64,000 bases of DNA from Flavobacterium gilvum (GTDB taxonomy: Bacteria > Bacteroidota > Bacteroidia > Flavobacteriales > Flavobacteriaceae), in assembly GCF_001761465.1 (NCBI RefSeq), contig NZ_CP017479.1, positions 1,798,001-1,862,000 of the forward strand, in the 5' to 3' direction. The notes below the pieces were generated by a model. The model saw only the letters and a list, made by a program, of their open reading frames with translations. It had not been told where the DNA came from and searched no databases. The first letter of the stretch is position 1. Every line of letters begins with the position of its first letter. Of the stretch, positions 63,296-64,000 are shown piece after piece. Made by a program: the position numbers and the translations under genes.

Positions 63296-64000
63296 CAAAA
63301 ATCCAATGCAGGACAACCACGGAAGGGCGCACAATTACCTCCGCATTTCGATTACAGAGCATTGTAATTTGAGATGTACGTATTGTATGCCGGCCGAGGG
63401 GATTGCGCTTACACCAAGGGCGCATCTCATGACTGCAGAGGAAATTGTTACCATTGCGAAGACTTTCGTAAAACTGGGAGTCACCAAAATCCGATTGACT
63501 GGAGGCGAGCCTTTGGTTCGAAAAGATGCCAAAAACATCATTGAACAATTAGGTAAATTGGGAGTTGAGCTGACCCTGACGACTAACGGAATCCTGGTTC
63601 ACGAGTTTATAGATACGTTCAAAGAAGCCGGAATTACCACTCTGAATGTGAGTATCGACAGTTTGAAACAAGAAAAATTCAACGAAATTACCCGTCGTAA
63701 TTATTTTGAGAAAGTAATTGAAAACATCGATTTGCTAGAAGAAAACGGTTTCAAGGTAAAATTGAATGTTGTTGTTATCAAAGGATTTAATGACAACGAA
63801 ATTACTGATTTTATTGAGTTGACCAAAGAGAGAAACATTCAGATTCGGTTCATCGAGTTTATGCCTTTTGACGGCAATCGTTGGAACAAGGAAAAATTGG
63901 TAAGTTACGCCGAAATACTTTCTCAGGTTACTTATTTTTATGGAGAAGAAACGGTAAATCGCTTGCAGGATAAACCAAATGATACTTCCAAAAATCATAA
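63285..64000 (+). CDS. moaA: GTP 3',8-cyclase MoaA, cut by window end
   Basis: ATG at 63285 opens a frame that stays open to the last base, about 238 codons; the rest lies beyond the window. The radical-SAM cysteines are in CNLRCTYC; GGEPLVRKDA and TLNVSIDSL follow. It catalyses the first step of molybdopterin synthesis, with MoaC. It overlaps moaCB by 11 bases. Confidence 0.95.
   Translation, partial: MENNKNPMQDNHGRAHNYLRISITEHCNLRCTYCMPAEGIALTPRAHLMTAEEIVTIAKTFVKLGVTKIRLTGGEPLVRKDAKNIIEQLGKLGVELTLTTNGILVHEFIDTFKEAGITTLNVSIDSLKQEKFNEITRRNYFEKVIENIDLLEENGFKVKLNVVVIKGFNDNEITDFIELTKERNIQIRFIEFMPFDGNRWNKEKLVSYAEILSQVTYFYGEETVNRLQDKPNDTSKNH

Overview
The window is chromosomal DNA of a Bacteroidetes bacterium, most likely Flavobacterium or a close relative. 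It is AT-rich, its promoters carry the Bacteroidetes -7 element TAnnTTTG, and start codons follow A-rich leaders without Shine-Dalgarno sites. It encodes SusC-type TonB receptors with a CarboxypepD_reg-like domain, GSCFA, DUF4230, DUF2490 and DUF5522 proteins, and the era and der genes in typical flavobacterial form.

Layout. Positions 480-6418 look like an element integrated at the 3' end of initiator tRNA genes. It holds a TlpA-like protein, an HTH-HUH replication-initiator-like protein, a small serine resolvase, a large serine recombinase and several tiny ORFs. Era and der follow. The 3' end of der is duplicated at 9588-9607 and 13478-13497. Between the copies lie a tyrosine integrase that has lost its catalytic tyrosine and a complete IS21-family element. 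An outer-membrane barrel protein follows. Then comes a long minus-strand cluster (26648 down to 17091): Rrf2 regulator, a 36-residue leader ORF ending MRMCMC, TonB receptor, PstSCAB, DUF2490, a barrel protein and ChrA. I read it as an oxyanion-uptake locus with cysteine-linked control. Next are housekeeping genes (TPM/LemA, MerR, M23 peptidase, alaS, GxxExxY, GSCFA, DUF4230, aromatic amino acid hydroxylase, truncated hemoglobin).

The ilvA operon (38289-40300) is preceded by two tandem attenuators, each an isoleucine-rich leader peptide followed by an intrinsic terminator. Beyond it are fucO, an aldolase, a decayed IS1595-type transposase bracketed by a duplicated piece of a DUF4136 gene, hutU, hemL, a glucosaminidase, Spy-like proteins, moeA, a HAD phosphatase, an AI-2E family permease and a glycogen synthase. 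The window ends in a molybdenum-cofactor operon (modE-like, mobA, moaD, moeB-rhodanese, moaE, moaCB, moaA). It begins at a textbook ModE palindrome, and moaA runs off the edge.

Spacers carry several families of REP-like inverted repeats (GTCATTCCGAGG, CGCAAAG, CTTATATGG types). The findings I consider most worth testing are the tandem isoleucine attenuators, the Cys/Met-ended leader ORF with its Rrf2/TonB/Pst/ChrA cluster, and the two reconstructed integration sites (tRNA-fMet and der). All calls come from reading the sequence; no database search was run.
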